Assembly (NCBI GenBank): GCA_948468385.1
Contig: CAOKHZ010000002.1
Span: 1 to 64,000, forward strand
Direction: 5' to 3'
DNA: 64,000 bases
From: an uncultured Faecalicatena sp.
GTDB lineage: Bacteria; Bacillota; Clostridia; Lachnospirales; Lachnospiraceae
Position 1 is the first letter of the stretch; every line of letters starts with the position of its first letter. The notes under the pieces were generated by a model. That model did no database searches. It saw only the letters and a list, made by a program, of their open reading frames with translations, and was not told the DNA's origin. This document shows, one piece after another, positions 8,547-17,034 of this stretch. A program made the translations under genes and the position numbers.

Positions 8547-10079
8547 ATGGCAGGAGAAAAGGGAGGCATGCTAAACGCCAGCGCGCGTGACGGCGTGCAG
8601 TACAGAAAGGCTACAATTTTGCAGATGCTGTTGGGAGCGGCGAATAATGGTTGTGGCATCGTGTTCTATTTATTGATGATGTATGCAAGCTACATCGGAA
8701 CGCAAGGTTACGGTATCGTGACAATCCTGGTGGGTGGTATCTTGATGGCGATGCGTATCTTCGACGGCGTGACGGACGCATTGATTGCGACCGCGTTTGA
8801 GAAGATGTCACCGAAATTGCCGAAGGTTCGTATCTTCTTGGTGAGCGGATGGTTGCTCGCGTCCCTTGGCGTTATCTTGATGTATGACTGGGCTGCCGGC
8901 AAGTTCACGGGCGTGGCCGGCGTCATCGTGTTCATCCTTGTTTATGTGTTGTATATCATGGGATATACGATTAACGGCATGGGCGGCGGCACGGTTGGCA
9001 TCATGATTACCAACGATCCGACCCAGCGTCCGATGATGGGGTTGCTCTCTACGATGTTTTCTTATTTGACACCGATGTTGCTTACGAACATCATGGCGTT
9101 CCTCATTTTGCCGAGGCATGACAATCAGTACGACATGCCGTGTCTGGCCGAAGCCTGCTGGCTGTACGTGGCGATTTCGGGATTCTTCATGGTTCTGTGC
9201 TGTATCGGCGTACGCAAGGTCGACGTGCCGGAGATGTACGAGGCGTTGGCGGTGAATGATGCCAACAAGTCGAGTGGCGACAAGAAGAAAAAATCGGGCG
9301 TGACGTTCAAGGACATCGTGGCCGTTTTGAAGGACAACAAGGAGACGCAGATGTACATGCTGACGTGTATCTCTGACAAGTTCGCACAGCAGATTGGTTC
9401 TCAGTCCGTCATCACGACGTTGATGAGCGGCGTTTTGATTGGTAGTTACACGGCGGCGGCCATGATTGGAAACGTGACGATGATTGTTGGACTTGGATTT
9501 GCATTTTTCGGTGGCATTTTCGTGGCTCGTTATGGCGCGAAGAAGTCAACGACGGTGTGGTCATGGGCATCCATCGCCTTGGGCGTGATTATGATTGTGT
9601 TCTGCGTGATTTTGGGACCGAAAGGAATGTCAAAGATTGGCGTGTTCGGCGTACCGTTGGTTATTTTTTGTATTCTGCAGATTGGCTTTACGGCGACGAA
9701 GATGGTGTTGACGACGACCGGAAGTGCCATGAGGGCAGACGTGGTGGATTACGAGTTGGAGCGTTCCGGTAACTACTTCCCGGCAGTATTGTCAGGCGTA
9801 TATAACTTTATCGACAAACTGATTACTTCCGTATCCTCGTTGATTGCAGGTGCGTGTATCGCCATGATAGGATATGTGGACACGGTTCCGCAGCAGGGCG
9901 ACACGCCGACCTGGCCGATTTTGATTATGGGGGTCGTGGTGACTTTTGGTCTTCCGATTATTGGTTGGCTGATTAACGTTATCTGCATGAAGAACTATTC
10001 CTTGGATAAGGAGAGAATGGTTCAGGTGGCGAAGAACGTGGCCGAGAAGAAGAAAGCGGCGCAGGCAGAACAACAGTAA
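8547..10079 (+). CDS. GPH-family sugar:cation symporter (MFS superfamily)
   Basis: A 510-residue polytopic membrane protein of the glycoside-pentoside-hexuronide symporter type, predicted to import a glycoside together with Na+ or H+. Some twelve hydrophobic segments can be counted. RIFDGVTDALIATAFEKM (about 69-86) matches the family motif R.xD...D...G. A long cytoplasmic loop near residues 236-260 is Lys-rich (NDANKSSGDKKKKSG). ALGVIMI and DYELERSGNYFPAVLSGVYNF also fit the family. The start was chosen because GGAGGG lies 9 nt upstream; the ATG at 8499 has no ribosome binding site. It is expressed from its own promoter between the GH1 and isomerase genes and is the only transporter in the island. 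Confidence 0.88.
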   Translation: MAGEKGGMLNASARDGVQYRKATILQMLLGAANNGCGIVFYLLMMYASYIGTQGYGIVTILVGGILMAMRIFDGVTDALIATAFEKMSPKLPKVRIFLVSGWLLASLGVILMYDWAAGKFTGVAGVIVFILVYVLYIMGYTINGMGGGTVGIMITNDPTQRPMMGLLSTMFSYLTPMLLTNIMAFLILPRHDNQYDMPCLAEACWLYVAISGFFMVLCCIGVRKVDVPEMYEALAVNDANKSSGDKKKKSGVTFKDIVAVLKDNKETQMYMLTCISDKFAQQIGSQSVITTLMSGVLIGSYTAAAMIGNVTMIVGLGFAFFGGIFVARYGAKKSTTVWSWASIALGVIMIVFCVILGPKGMSKIGVFGVPLVIFCILQIGFTATKMVLTTTGSAMRADVVDYELERSGNYFPAVLSGVYNFIDKLITSVSSLIAGACIAMIGYVDTVPQQGDTPTWPILIMGVVVTFGLPIIGWLINVICMKNYSLDKERMVQVAKNVAEKKKAAQAEQQ

Positions 10080-10130
10080 GATGAGTCTGACAAGCATATA
10101 GTTCATACATAAAGAATTGAAAGAGATGAG

Positions 10131-10170
10131 AAACGACCTCCTCGCGGCAAGTTGCGGGGAGGTCGTTTTA
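10131..10170 (+). terminator. Intrinsic terminator after the symporter gene
   Basis: The 15-bp stem 10131-10145 / 10154-10168 (one G-U pair) has an 8-nt loop and ends in GTCGTTTTA. This is a strong rho-independent terminator. Confidence 0.85.
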
Positions 10171-10217
10171 GTAGTGGAGCTTTGGTCAACGGCATGAAAA
10201 ATGAAAACGAATATTTT

Positions 10218-10280
10218 AGCAAAATGTCAAATTTTTGAACTCGCCCACAAAATAGGCATGGTATCATAAAGGCATCACAT
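10218..10280 (+). promoter_or_regulatory. Candidate regulatory site upstream of the isomerase gene
   Basis: AGCAAAATGTCAAATTTTTG (10218-10237) combines the AGCAAAA box seen before the GH1 gene with the TGTCAAATTT box seen before the symporter gene. A -10-like TATCAT follows at about 10262. It is probably part of the same regulon. Confidence 0.4.
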
Positions 10281-10305
10281 AGAAAGAAGGAAGTGGATTT
10301 TAATC

Positions 10306-11151
10306 ATGATATTAAAAGCGGTACAAATGATTCAAATTGGTTCGGTCATGGGGAGCGAGGAGAAGGCGGTGCAGACGATGCGCCTGATGAAGGAGGCGGG
10401 TTATGATGCGATTGAGCTCAATGGCTTCATGATTAAGAAGATGCCGCCAATCGTCAGCATCTTGACGACGTTGGCGGGGATGCCGATTGGCAAGACGGGG
10501 AAATTGGATTGGAGGAAGCTGATGCAAAAGTCGGAGTTGTCAGTGGTCAGCGTGCATGAGGACTTGGGCAGCATTTTGCGTGATCCGGCAGGCGTCATCC
10601 AGGAGGCGAATGATTTTAAGACGAATTACGTCGTCATCACCGGCATGCACCGGTTTGACTTTTCGGACAAGGCGGCGGTGCTGGAACTGGCGGAGAAGCT
10701 GAACAAGGCGGGAGGGCTTTTGAAAGAGGGCGGGATTTCCCTTTTGTACCATAACCATAACTGTGAATTTCGCAAGGTGGAGCCTGGGGTGACGGCATAT
10801 GACTTGATTTTGGAAAAGACCGATCCGGAGTATGTGAACTTCGAATTTGACTCTTATTGGCCGACGGAGGCCGGCGTGGACGTCATCGCGTTGATGCGGC
10901 GGCTGGGAAATCGGATGAAATTGTACCACATCAATGACCGGGGGACGCGCATGAGCGGCCCGGGCGGGCAGATTTTAAAGTCTGACAGCATGGAGTTAGG
11001 ATATGGCAACATGAATCTGGTTCAGATGGTGGAAATTGCCAAGGAAAACGGGGTGGACGCCGTTATTTTGGAGAGCCACAAGAATTGGGTGGATAAGGAT
11101 CCGGTGAAGTCGTTCCAGCTAAGCGCCCAGTTTTTGAATAAGTACGTGTAG
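10306..11151 (+). CDS. Sugar phosphate isomerase/epimerase-like TIM-barrel protein
   Basis: A 281-residue protein of the xylose isomerase-like TIM-barrel superfamily. Metal-ligand positions are suggested by LLYHNHNCEFRK (about 145-156), FEFDSYW (about 182-188), YHINDRG (about 205-211) and VILESHK near 263. Members interconvert ketoses, act as epimerases, or work as the alpha subunit of C-glycoside-cleaving enzymes. No partner subunit for the last role is visible nearby. The gene follows the symporter after a terminator and precedes the GH2 gene. AAAGAAGGAAG lies upstream of the ATG. An isomerase acting on the sugar taken up by the island is the most probable role; the substrate is unknown. 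Confidence 0.78.
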   Translation: MILKAVQMIQIGSVMGSEEKAVQTMRLMKEAGYDAIELNGFMIKKMPPIVSILTTLAGMPIGKTGKLDWRKLMQKSELSVVSVHEDLGSILRDPAGVIQEANDFKTNYVVITGMHRFDFSDKAAVLELAEKLNKAGGLLKEGGISLLYHNHNCEFRKVEPGVTAYDLILEKTDPEYVNFEFDSYWPTEAGVDVIALMRRLGNRMKLYHINDRGTRMSGPGGQILKSDSMELGYGNMNLVQMVEIAKENGVDAVILESHKNWVDKDPVKSFQLSAQFLNKYV

Positions 11152-11241
11152 ATGAAGGAAACGGGAAGATGGATGCAAAAGAATCTCTCGAAGTAAAAAT
11201 GCTTTCGTGGTTTTGGTTTATTATGATTAAATGGACGTTTT

Positions 11242-11285
11242 CGCAAAATTGTCGGTTTACAGAAGTCATGAAACGAAGTACAATA
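11242..11285 (+). promoter_or_regulatory. Candidate regulatory site upstream of the GH2 gene
   Basis: CGCAAAATTGTCGGTTT (11242-11258) resembles the box AGCAAAATGTCAAATTT at 10218. A loose -10-like TACAATAAAA follows at about 11279. The 235-bp gap between the isomerase and GH2 genes holds no other clear feature. Confidence 0.3.
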
Positions 11286-11392
11286 AAATTAAGTATGCTT
11301 TGATGGTGCATGACGGGACGCGTGGGCGTATATCGTTTGCGCCTCGACGAGGGCATGATCTTTTAAAATTCTAAGTCAGGAGGAAAATGGAC

Positions 11393-13795
11393 ATGGTCAA
11401 GCAGGACTTTAACCGTGGATGGAGCGTGTACAAGGAGGGATTCGAGGCGGACGTAAAAGAGGTAAACCTCCCGCATGACGCGATGATATACGAGGCGCGC
11501 AGCAAGGAAGCCGCGACGGCCGGGGCGGGCGGATATTTCGAAGGCGGCAAGTATATTTACACGAAAAAGTTCGTGGTTCCCGCAGAGTGGGAGGGCAAGG
11601 TGGTATTCGTCGAGTTCGAGGCGGTGTACAAGAACGCGACCGTATATTTGAACGGGGAGCTTGTCGCCGAGCGCCCTTATGGGTATTCCAATTTTTACGC
11701 GGAGTTGACGGCAGGCTTGAAAATCGGCGAGGAGAATGAGCTGAAGGTCATCGCAGACAATTCCAAATGCCCGAACAGCCGCTGGTATTCCGGTAGCGGG
11801 ATTTATCGCGAGGTGCAGCTTTACGTGGCAAACGCGTCCCATATCGCGTTGGACGGCGTGAAGATAACGACGCCGGATGAGCAGACCGTGAAAGTGGACG
11901 CAAAAGTAGTTGGCGGGGACAAGGTTTACGTGGAAATCCTGGACGGGGAAGTCGTGATAGCCAGCGCGGAAGCACAAGTCGTAGAAGAAAAGGCCGGTTA
12001 TACATTTACCATTCCGGACGCGAAGACGTGGGATGACGAGCATCCGAATTTGTACACCTGCAAGGTGTCCTTGATGGAGAACGGGCAGCAGGTGGACGAG
12101 TGCGTCGTGGAATTTGGCATCCGCACGTTGTCCTGGAGCACCAAAGGATTTTTTGTAAACGGCAAGGAAACGTTGTTTCGGGGCGGCTGCATTCATCATG
12201 ACAATGGTATCCTCGGGGCATGTGATTTTGCCGATGCCGAGGAGCGCAGGGTACGCATTTTGAAGGAAGCCGGTTTTAACGCCATCCGTTGTTCCCACAA
12301 TCCGATGTCCAAGGCAATGCTTGACGCTTGTGACCGTCTGGGCATGTACGTGATGGACGAGACGTTTGACCAATGGGTCATTCACAAGAATCCATATGAT
12401 TACGCGAAAGAGGACTTTGAAATCTGGTGGAAAGAGGACACGAAAGCGATGGTTTTAAAGGACTATAACCATCCATGCGTGATTATGTATTCGATTGGAA
12501 ACGAGATTTCCGAGCTTGGCGTTCCCGAAGGGCAGGCCTTGTGCGGCGAACAGGCAGAGTTCGTAAAATCTTTGGACTCTACCCGTGCCGTGACTGCGGG
12601 GGTCAACATCATGCTGGCCACGATGGCCGCCAAGGGAAAGGGCTTGTATGGAAAAGACAAGGACGGCGAGGATAAAAAGACCGGAAGCCAGAGCATGGAC
12701 AGCATGCCGACCAGCACGTTTTTCAACATGTTGATGAATCTGGCAGGTGACATGATGGACAAGATGTCCACCGGAAAGAAATCGGACGCGGCGACAGAGG
12801 TTGCTTTTTCCAAGCTGGAAATTAGCGGATATAATTATGCGACCAGCCGTTATGAGGCAGACGGGAGCAAGTATCCGAACCGAATCATCGTCGGTTCCGA
12901 GACATTGCCGAAAAAATTATATACAAACTGGAAATTGGTGGAGAAGCTGCCATATTTGATTGGTGACTTTATGTGGACGAGCTGGGATTATCTGGGTGAG
13001 TCCGGTATTGGCACGGTGCAGTACAAGAGCTTCAAGCAGCCGGGAAATGACGGGCTGATTGTCTCCGGAGGCGCGGGAATCGTGGATATTTGCGGAAAGC
13101 AGCGTCCGGAAGTCGAGTGGGGCAAGATTATCTGGGGACTTCGGGATACCCCGGCCATCGGCGTAGACCCGGTGACGCATTCAGGCGAAAAGTCCTCCAT
13201 TTCCATGTGGAGGGACACGGATGCGGTGGAGAGCTGGTCTTGGGCCGGATGTGAGGGAAAGAAGACGAGGGTCGTGGTTTACTCGGATGCCGCTAAAGTA
13301 GAATTGAAGGTGAACGAGAAATCTTACGGCAGGAAGACGGTAAAAGAGTGCAAGGCATTTTTCAAGGGCGTGGCATACCAGCCAGGCAGAATCGAGGCGA
13401 TTGCCTATGACGCGTCGGGAGCGGAAGTGGGAAGAAGCGAGATGCGCACGGCGACGGGCAAGACGGCCTTGAAATTGAATCCGGAAAAGACCGAACTTAA
13501 GGCGAATGGGCAGGATTTGTGTTATTTGAATATTGACCTGGCTGGCGAGAACGGAATTACCAAGTCATCCGAAGACCGCAAGGTGACGGTGAAAGTGGAG
13601 GGCGCGGGCTCGTTGCAGGCATTTGGCTCGGCAAGGCCGAACATGAGCGAGAATTTCCATTCGGATACGCATACGACGTATTATGGAAAGGCGTTGGCGG
13701 TGGTTCGCGCCGGATACGAGCCAGGTGAAATCAAGGTGACCGTCTCGGCAGAGGGGCTGGAGCCGCAGACGTTGGTCATGAAAGTGGACGCGTAA
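11393..13795 (+). CDS. Glycoside hydrolase family 2 protein (beta-galactosidase/glucuronidase type)
   Basis: An 800-residue retaining glycosidase with the GH2 order: sugar-binding jelly roll (about 1-150), Ig-like domain (about 150-255), TIM barrel (about 255-600) and C-terminal Ig-like domains including a DUF4982-type segment (VVVYSDAAKVELKVN). Catalytic candidates are the Glu in SIGNEISE (about 368, acid/base) and the Glu in VGSETLP (about 505, nucleophile). RCSHNPMSKAMLDACDRLG is the family barrel motif. Between them lies a Met-rich insertion (about 405-465, NMLMNLAGDMMDKMS). There is no signal peptide. ATG 11393 leaves 9 nt after AGGAGG and is preferred over 11387. The exact sugar specificity cannot be read. 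Confidence 0.88.
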   Translation: MVKQDFNRGWSVYKEGFEADVKEVNLPHDAMIYEARSKEAATAGAGGYFEGGKYIYTKKFVVPAEWEGKVVFVEFEAVYKNATVYLNGELVAERPYGYSNFYAELTAGLKIGEENELKVIADNSKCPNSRWYSGSGIYREVQLYVANASHIALDGVKITTPDEQTVKVDAKVVGGDKVYVEILDGEVVIASAEAQVVEEKAGYTFTIPDAKTWDDEHPNLYTCKVSLMENGQQVDECVVEFGIRTLSWSTKGFFVNGKETLFRGGCIHHDNGILGACDFADAEERRVRILKEAGFNAIRCSHNPMSKAMLDACDRLGMYVMDETFDQWVIHKNPYDYAKEDFEIWWKEDTKAMVLKDYNHPCVIMYSIGNEISELGVPEGQALCGEQAEFVKSLDSTRAVTAGVNIMLATMAAKGKGLYGKDKDGEDKKTGSQSMDSMPTSTFFNMLMNLAGDMMDKMSTGKKSDAATEVAFSKLEISGYNYATSRYEADGSKYPNRIIVGSETLPKKLYTNWKLVEKLPYLIGDFMWTSWDYLGESGIGTVQYKSFKQPGNDGLIVSGGAGIVDICGKQRPEVEWGKIIWGLRDTPAIGVDPVTHSGEKSSISMWRDTDAVESWSWAGCEGKKTRVVVYSDAAKVELKVNEKSYGRKTVKECKAFFKGVAYQPGRIEAIAYDASGAEVGRSEMRTATGKTALKLNPEKTELKANGQDLCYLNIDLAGENGITKSSEDRKVTVKVEGAGSLQAFGSARPNMSENFHSDTHTTYYGKALAVVRAGYEPGEIKVTVSAEGLEPQTLVMKVDA

Positions 13796-13836
13796 AATGA
13801 ATGAAAAGGATTAAAACAAGTAAAAAGAGTAAAATG

Positions 13837-13867
13837 TCGATGGCGGATGAAAATCATCCGCCATCGA
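13837..13867. terminator. Bidirectional terminator between converging genes
   Basis: A perfect 14-bp inverted repeat (13837-13850 / 13854-13867) with an AAA loop lies between the stop codons of the GH2 gene and the convergent minus-strand gene. On the minus strand it is followed by ACATTTTACTCTTTTT, so it serves that gene best. Confidence 0.75.
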
Positions 13868-13884
13868 CTGCGTTCGAAACGAGA

Positions 13885-15396
13885 TTAGTCTTCCCAGTCC
13901 TCATCCTCTTCATCTTCTTCGTCATCCTCGTATTCCTCATCGTATTCTTCGTCTTTTCTGGACGAAAAAGCAAGAATCAGGAACATGACTCCAAATACGA
14001 CGCAGATGATGGACGCGTATAAAAGTATCGGGTCGTCATCGCGTTCCAAAAAGGCAAACACCCCGCCCGCGGTGTAGAGCATCATAGGAATCAGGTAGGT
14101 GAATAATGTGTTGCTCATTTGCAGGATCAGTAACAAAAGTCCGGACACCAAGGTACATCCGGCGAGTACGTAATATGGCAACGAACTGGTTTGGAACCCG
14201 TTGTAACCAAAGTACGCGCCCGCGGCCAGGGAAAGGATTCCCAGGATGACGCGCAGGATGCGGAACTTCGGAAGGTCGTCAAAGGATTCCTCGTCGTAAT
14301 CGTCATAACGCTCTTTTTTTGTATTTCCCTTGACGCTCTTGGCCGCGTTTTTTGCGGCCTCTGCCCGCTTTTTCGCGGCGGCGGACTTTGGATCTGAAGC
14401 CAGCATGTCTTCGTAGCCTTTTTTAACCATGCGCTCGCGTTTGACCCGTTCCTTTTCAGAAGGAATGTTGCCGTATGTCTTGGAAGCTGCGGTTCTCTTA
14501 TCTGAAGAGACTTCGGTGGAACTCGCGGCGGCCTTCCTTGCAGGTCTCGCCTTGGAGTCTGTATTCGTCTTGCGAACCTGCTTCGCGTCGGAGTCGGTAT
14601 CCGTCTTGCGAACTCTTTTCACGTCGGAGCCGGCATCCGCCTTGCGGATCCGCTTCGCGTCGGAGCCGGCATTTGCCTTGCGAACCCGCTTTGCGTCGGA
14701 ATCGGCATTTGTATTGCGGGCACGTTTTATATCAGGATTTCCTTCGGCCTTTTTTGCCGGTCTTTCCGTGGAATCGCCCCCGGCTTTTCGAGCCGGCTTT
14801 TTTGCGGGAACTTTTTTGGCCGCGGTATCAGAATTTTCGCGCTCTGCGTTTCCTTGGCTCGTTGCTTCCGTGGCGAGTATGGCGTCGTTAACCTTTTTTT
14901 GCGGAATCTGCCTCGTCACGGGTTCGGGACTATTTTCCGTGGAAACCGCTTTTTGCGAGGAAGCCTTGTCGGCCTGCGGCTTTGTCGCCGGAGTCTTTTG
15001 TGCTTGTGGCTTTGCCGTCGTGTCTTTCGTCGCCGGAGCCTTGTCAGCCTGGGGGTTCTTCGTCGGAGCCTTTTGCGCTTGTGGCTTTGCCGCTACGGCT
15101 TTCGTTGCCGGAGCCTTTTCGGCCTGCGGCTTCCTTGCCTGCGTCTTTTCGGCCTGCGGTTTTGCCGTTGTGGCTTTTGTCGCCGGAGCTTTCTCTCTCG
15201 GGGTGTCGTCCGCCTGCGGTTTGGCTGATGCTTTTGCTTTTGTGGCGGCACGTTTTGCCCGCTGCTTGTCCAAGTTCCATTGCTTTTTGCAGTCACGGCA
15301 GACCGCATATTGATTCAAGATTGGCTCGCCGTTTTCTGCCACGCCAACTTGTTTGTTTTCTAAGGTTACTTCTTTTCCGCAAATCGGACATTTCAT
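13885..15396 (-). CDS. Zinc-ribbon, Lys/Ala-rich repeat membrane protein of unknown function
   Basis: This 503-residue protein is not assigned to a known family. It opens with a four-cysteine zinc ribbon (CPIC at 3-6, CRDC at 33-36). Residues about 45-165 hold imperfect repeats around KPQAEKAPATK. Residues about 225-300 hold 12-residue repeats around SDAKRVRKANAG (36-bp units in DNA). Then come a charged helix and four hydrophobic segments (about 375-480), and an extremely acidic tail (EEYEDDEEDEEDEDWED). The middle is strongly basic and probably disordered. Layout suggests a membrane protein whose cytoplasmic arm binds nucleic acid or an acidic surface. The ATG is preceded by GCGAGGATT, a modest ribosome binding site. 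The gene is monocistronic. Confidence 0.8.
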   Translation of the reverse strand: MKCPICGKEVTLENKQVGVAENGEPILNQYAVCRDCKKQWNLDKQRAKRAATKAKASAKPQADDTPREKAPATKATTAKPQAEKTQARKPQAEKAPATKAVAAKPQAQKAPTKNPQADKAPATKDTTAKPQAQKTPATKPQADKASSQKAVSTENSPEPVTRQIPQKKVNDAILATEATSQGNAERENSDTAAKKVPAKKPARKAGGDSTERPAKKAEGNPDIKRARNTNADSDAKRVRKANAGSDAKRIRKADAGSDVKRVRKTDTDSDAKQVRKTNTDSKARPARKAAASSTEVSSDKRTAASKTYGNIPSEKERVKRERMVKKGYEDMLASDPKSAAAKKRAEAAKNAAKSVKGNTKKERYDDYDEESFDDLPKFRILRVILGILSLAAGAYFGYNGFQTSSLPYYVLAGCTLVSGLLLLILQMSNTLFTYLIPMMLYTAGGVFAFLERDDDPILLYASIICVVFGVMFLILAFSSRKDEEYDEEYEDDEEDEEDEDWED

Positions 15397-15502
15397 AATG
15401 GAGAATCCTCGCTTTCTATCTTTTACAACTTTTTACAGTATAACATTTAATAAATACGAGGACAATGGAAAATCGAATTTTTTGTCGAAAAATTTGCAAA
15501 AG

Positions 15503-15646
15503 GTTACTATCGCGGCCTGCGGCCGCGATAGTAACGGCATTCGGCCATTCAAAATCGCTTTCGCGATGGCCGAAATGCCCAATCGGCATCGTCACTTTAG
15601 CGGACGGAGGCCGTGCGGCGGAGCGCACAGCCCCGTGAAAAGTAAC
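15503..15646 (+). repeat. Dispersed hairpin-ended element, copy 1 (144 bp)
   Basis: The element is bounded by GTTAC and GTAAC. Its left end is a perfect 15-bp hairpin (15503-15517 / 15521-15535, loop TGC). Inside are shorter palindromes such as GGCCGTGCGGCGGAGCGCAC. Its reverse complement matches the copy at 33398-33593 over nearly its whole length. It has no coding capacity and resembles REP/BIME or MITE-like elements. Confidence 0.8.
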
Positions 15647-15701
15647 GGAAAAAATTCGTAAAATACCATTTGGCGGACATTGCGCCGGCTTGATATGGAT
15701 G

Positions 15702-15935
15702 TCAATCGTCCTTTTTGGCCTTGTCCGCGGCATCGCCGGTGGCATTCTTGCCGTTGGCGGCGTGCCACACTTGCGAGAAAGAAGGATGGTACTGGTAAAC
15801 GTCCTGATAGGATTCCAGTTCCGTATCCGAGGTCGGAAGGGAGGGAATCAGGCCAGTGCAGTCGCCCGACGAGGCAGCGTTTGTCAAATAATCGTAATCG
15901 TCAATGATTTTTTTGTTTTCCTTTGGTGTCAGCAT
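15702..15935 (-). CDS. Small protein of unknown function
   Basis: The product is 77 residues, starting MLTPKENKKIIDDYDYLTN and ending in a Lys/Asp-rich tail. It is hydrophilic with no membrane segment and no recognised motif. ATG 15935 is chosen because GGAGGTAA sits 6 nt upstream, an excellent ribosome binding site; the reading frame extends further upstream without one. The good translation signal and unbiased composition argue that it is real. It stands alone between a dispersed repeat element and the divergent PHP gene. Confidence 0.65.
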   Translation of the reverse strand: MLTPKENKKIIDDYDYLTNAASSGDCTGLIPSLPTSDTELESYQDVYQYHPSFSQVWHAANGKNATGDAADKAKKDD

Positions 15936-16202
15936 GGTTATTACCTCCGATTGTCTCAAATTTTTAAGCCGTGTCAGTATGCTGGGCATCGGCGCGCAAA
16001 ACATGTCATCGTTCGTGCGCTATAACGTCTTGTCATCAAAATGGAGCCATGGTTAGTGTTTGCCGAACGGGAGAAAATATGTGGAATGCAAATTTTTTTA
16101 AAAATCTTTCTAAATGGAAAAAAATGTAGTAAAATAAGAAAGCATGATTCTAAGTTGCAAAGTATGTTTTATGAAAGAAACAGAAGAAAGAAGGAAATCA
16201 AC

Positions 16203-16931
16203 ATGAAACTGATTGCAGACACGCACAGCCACACGCTGGCCAGCGGGCACGCCTACAGCACGATTCGCGAGATGGCGTTGGCGGCAAAGAAGAAAGGCAT
16301 GAAAGCGTTGGCAATTACCGAGCACGCGCCGAACATGCCGTCAAGTTGCGGGTTGTACTATTTTATGAACCTGGGCGTGCTTCCACGTGAAATGTATGGT
16401 GTGGAGATGTTGTTTGGTACCGAGGCCAACATCATGAACCCGCAAGGCGAACTGGATTTACCGGATCACGTCTTGAAGGATATGGACGTCGTGGTGGCGA
16501 GCATGCATGCTCCTTGTTTTGGCGAGGGACATACGATGGACGAGGTGATGGACGCGTACCTGGCGGTGATGAGGCATCCATACGTGAATATCATCGGGCA
16601 TCCGGACGACGGGCGGTTCAAAATGGATTATGAGCGCCTGGTGAAAGCAGCAAAGGAGACACGCACGCTGTTGGAACTGAATAATTCATCCTTGCGTCCG
16701 CAGAGTTTCCGCGTGGGAACGAGGGAAAACATGCTGACGATGTTGGACTTGTGCCGCCAGTACGAGGTGCCGGTGACGACGGGAAGCGACGCGCACGTGG
16801 ACGTGGACGCGGGGAATTTTTGTTACGTGCAGGAAATTTTAGAATACTGTAATTTTCCAGAGGAACTCGTGCTCACCACGGATTTGGAGAGGCTGAAGCC
16901 ATATCTGAATCGTTATCAGGCGAGGCCGTAG
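16203..16931 (+). CDS. PHP-domain phosphatase, YcdX type
   Basis: A 242-residue metal-dependent phosphoesterase of the PHP superfamily. The metal ligands are visible in order: DTHSHT (5-10), EHAPNMP (about 40), GTEANI (about 74), MHAP (about 102), GHPDDGRF (about 133) and GSDAHVD (about 196). The trinuclear zinc site of YcdX-like proteins uses these positions. Hydrolysis of a small phosphate ester in the cytoplasm is likely; the physiological substrate is not known. ATG 16203 follows AGAAGGAAA; the longer frame from 16041 has no ribosome binding site and an AT-rich, low-complexity start. It is upstream of the M3 peptidase with about 100 bp between. Confidence 0.86.
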   Translation: MKLIADTHSHTLASGHAYSTIREMALAAKKKGMKALAITEHAPNMPSSCGLYYFMNLGVLPREMYGVEMLFGTEANIMNPQGELDLPDHVLKDMDVVVASMHAPCFGEGHTMDEVMDAYLAVMRHPYVNIIGHPDDGRFKMDYERLVKAAKETRTLLELNNSSLRPQSFRVGTRENMLTMLDLCRQYEVPVTTGSDAHVDVDAGNFCYVQEILEYCNFPEELVLTTDLERLKPYLNRYQARP

Positions 16932-17034
16932 CCATAGGCGACTAAAAACGCGGGCTTTACTGTCCGCATGGAATGTGCTAAGATGGGGAGTAGAAAGGTC
17001 AAATGACAAAATTTGGAAAAGGAGAATGAAAAAG

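Noticed and set aside
10306-11151. C-glycoside deglycosidase alpha subunit
   Set aside because: The fold is compatible, but the small beta subunit and oxidoreductase partners of known C-deglycosidases are not nearby.
13801-14022. Small plus-strand frame after the GH2 gene
   Set aside because: It spans the terminator hairpin and the antisense of the acidic tail codons and has no ribosome binding site.
14429-15313. Long plus-strand frame opposite the zinc-ribbon gene
   Set aside because: It is antisense to a Lys/Ala repeat region, whose codon bias creates long open antisense frames; no translation signal.
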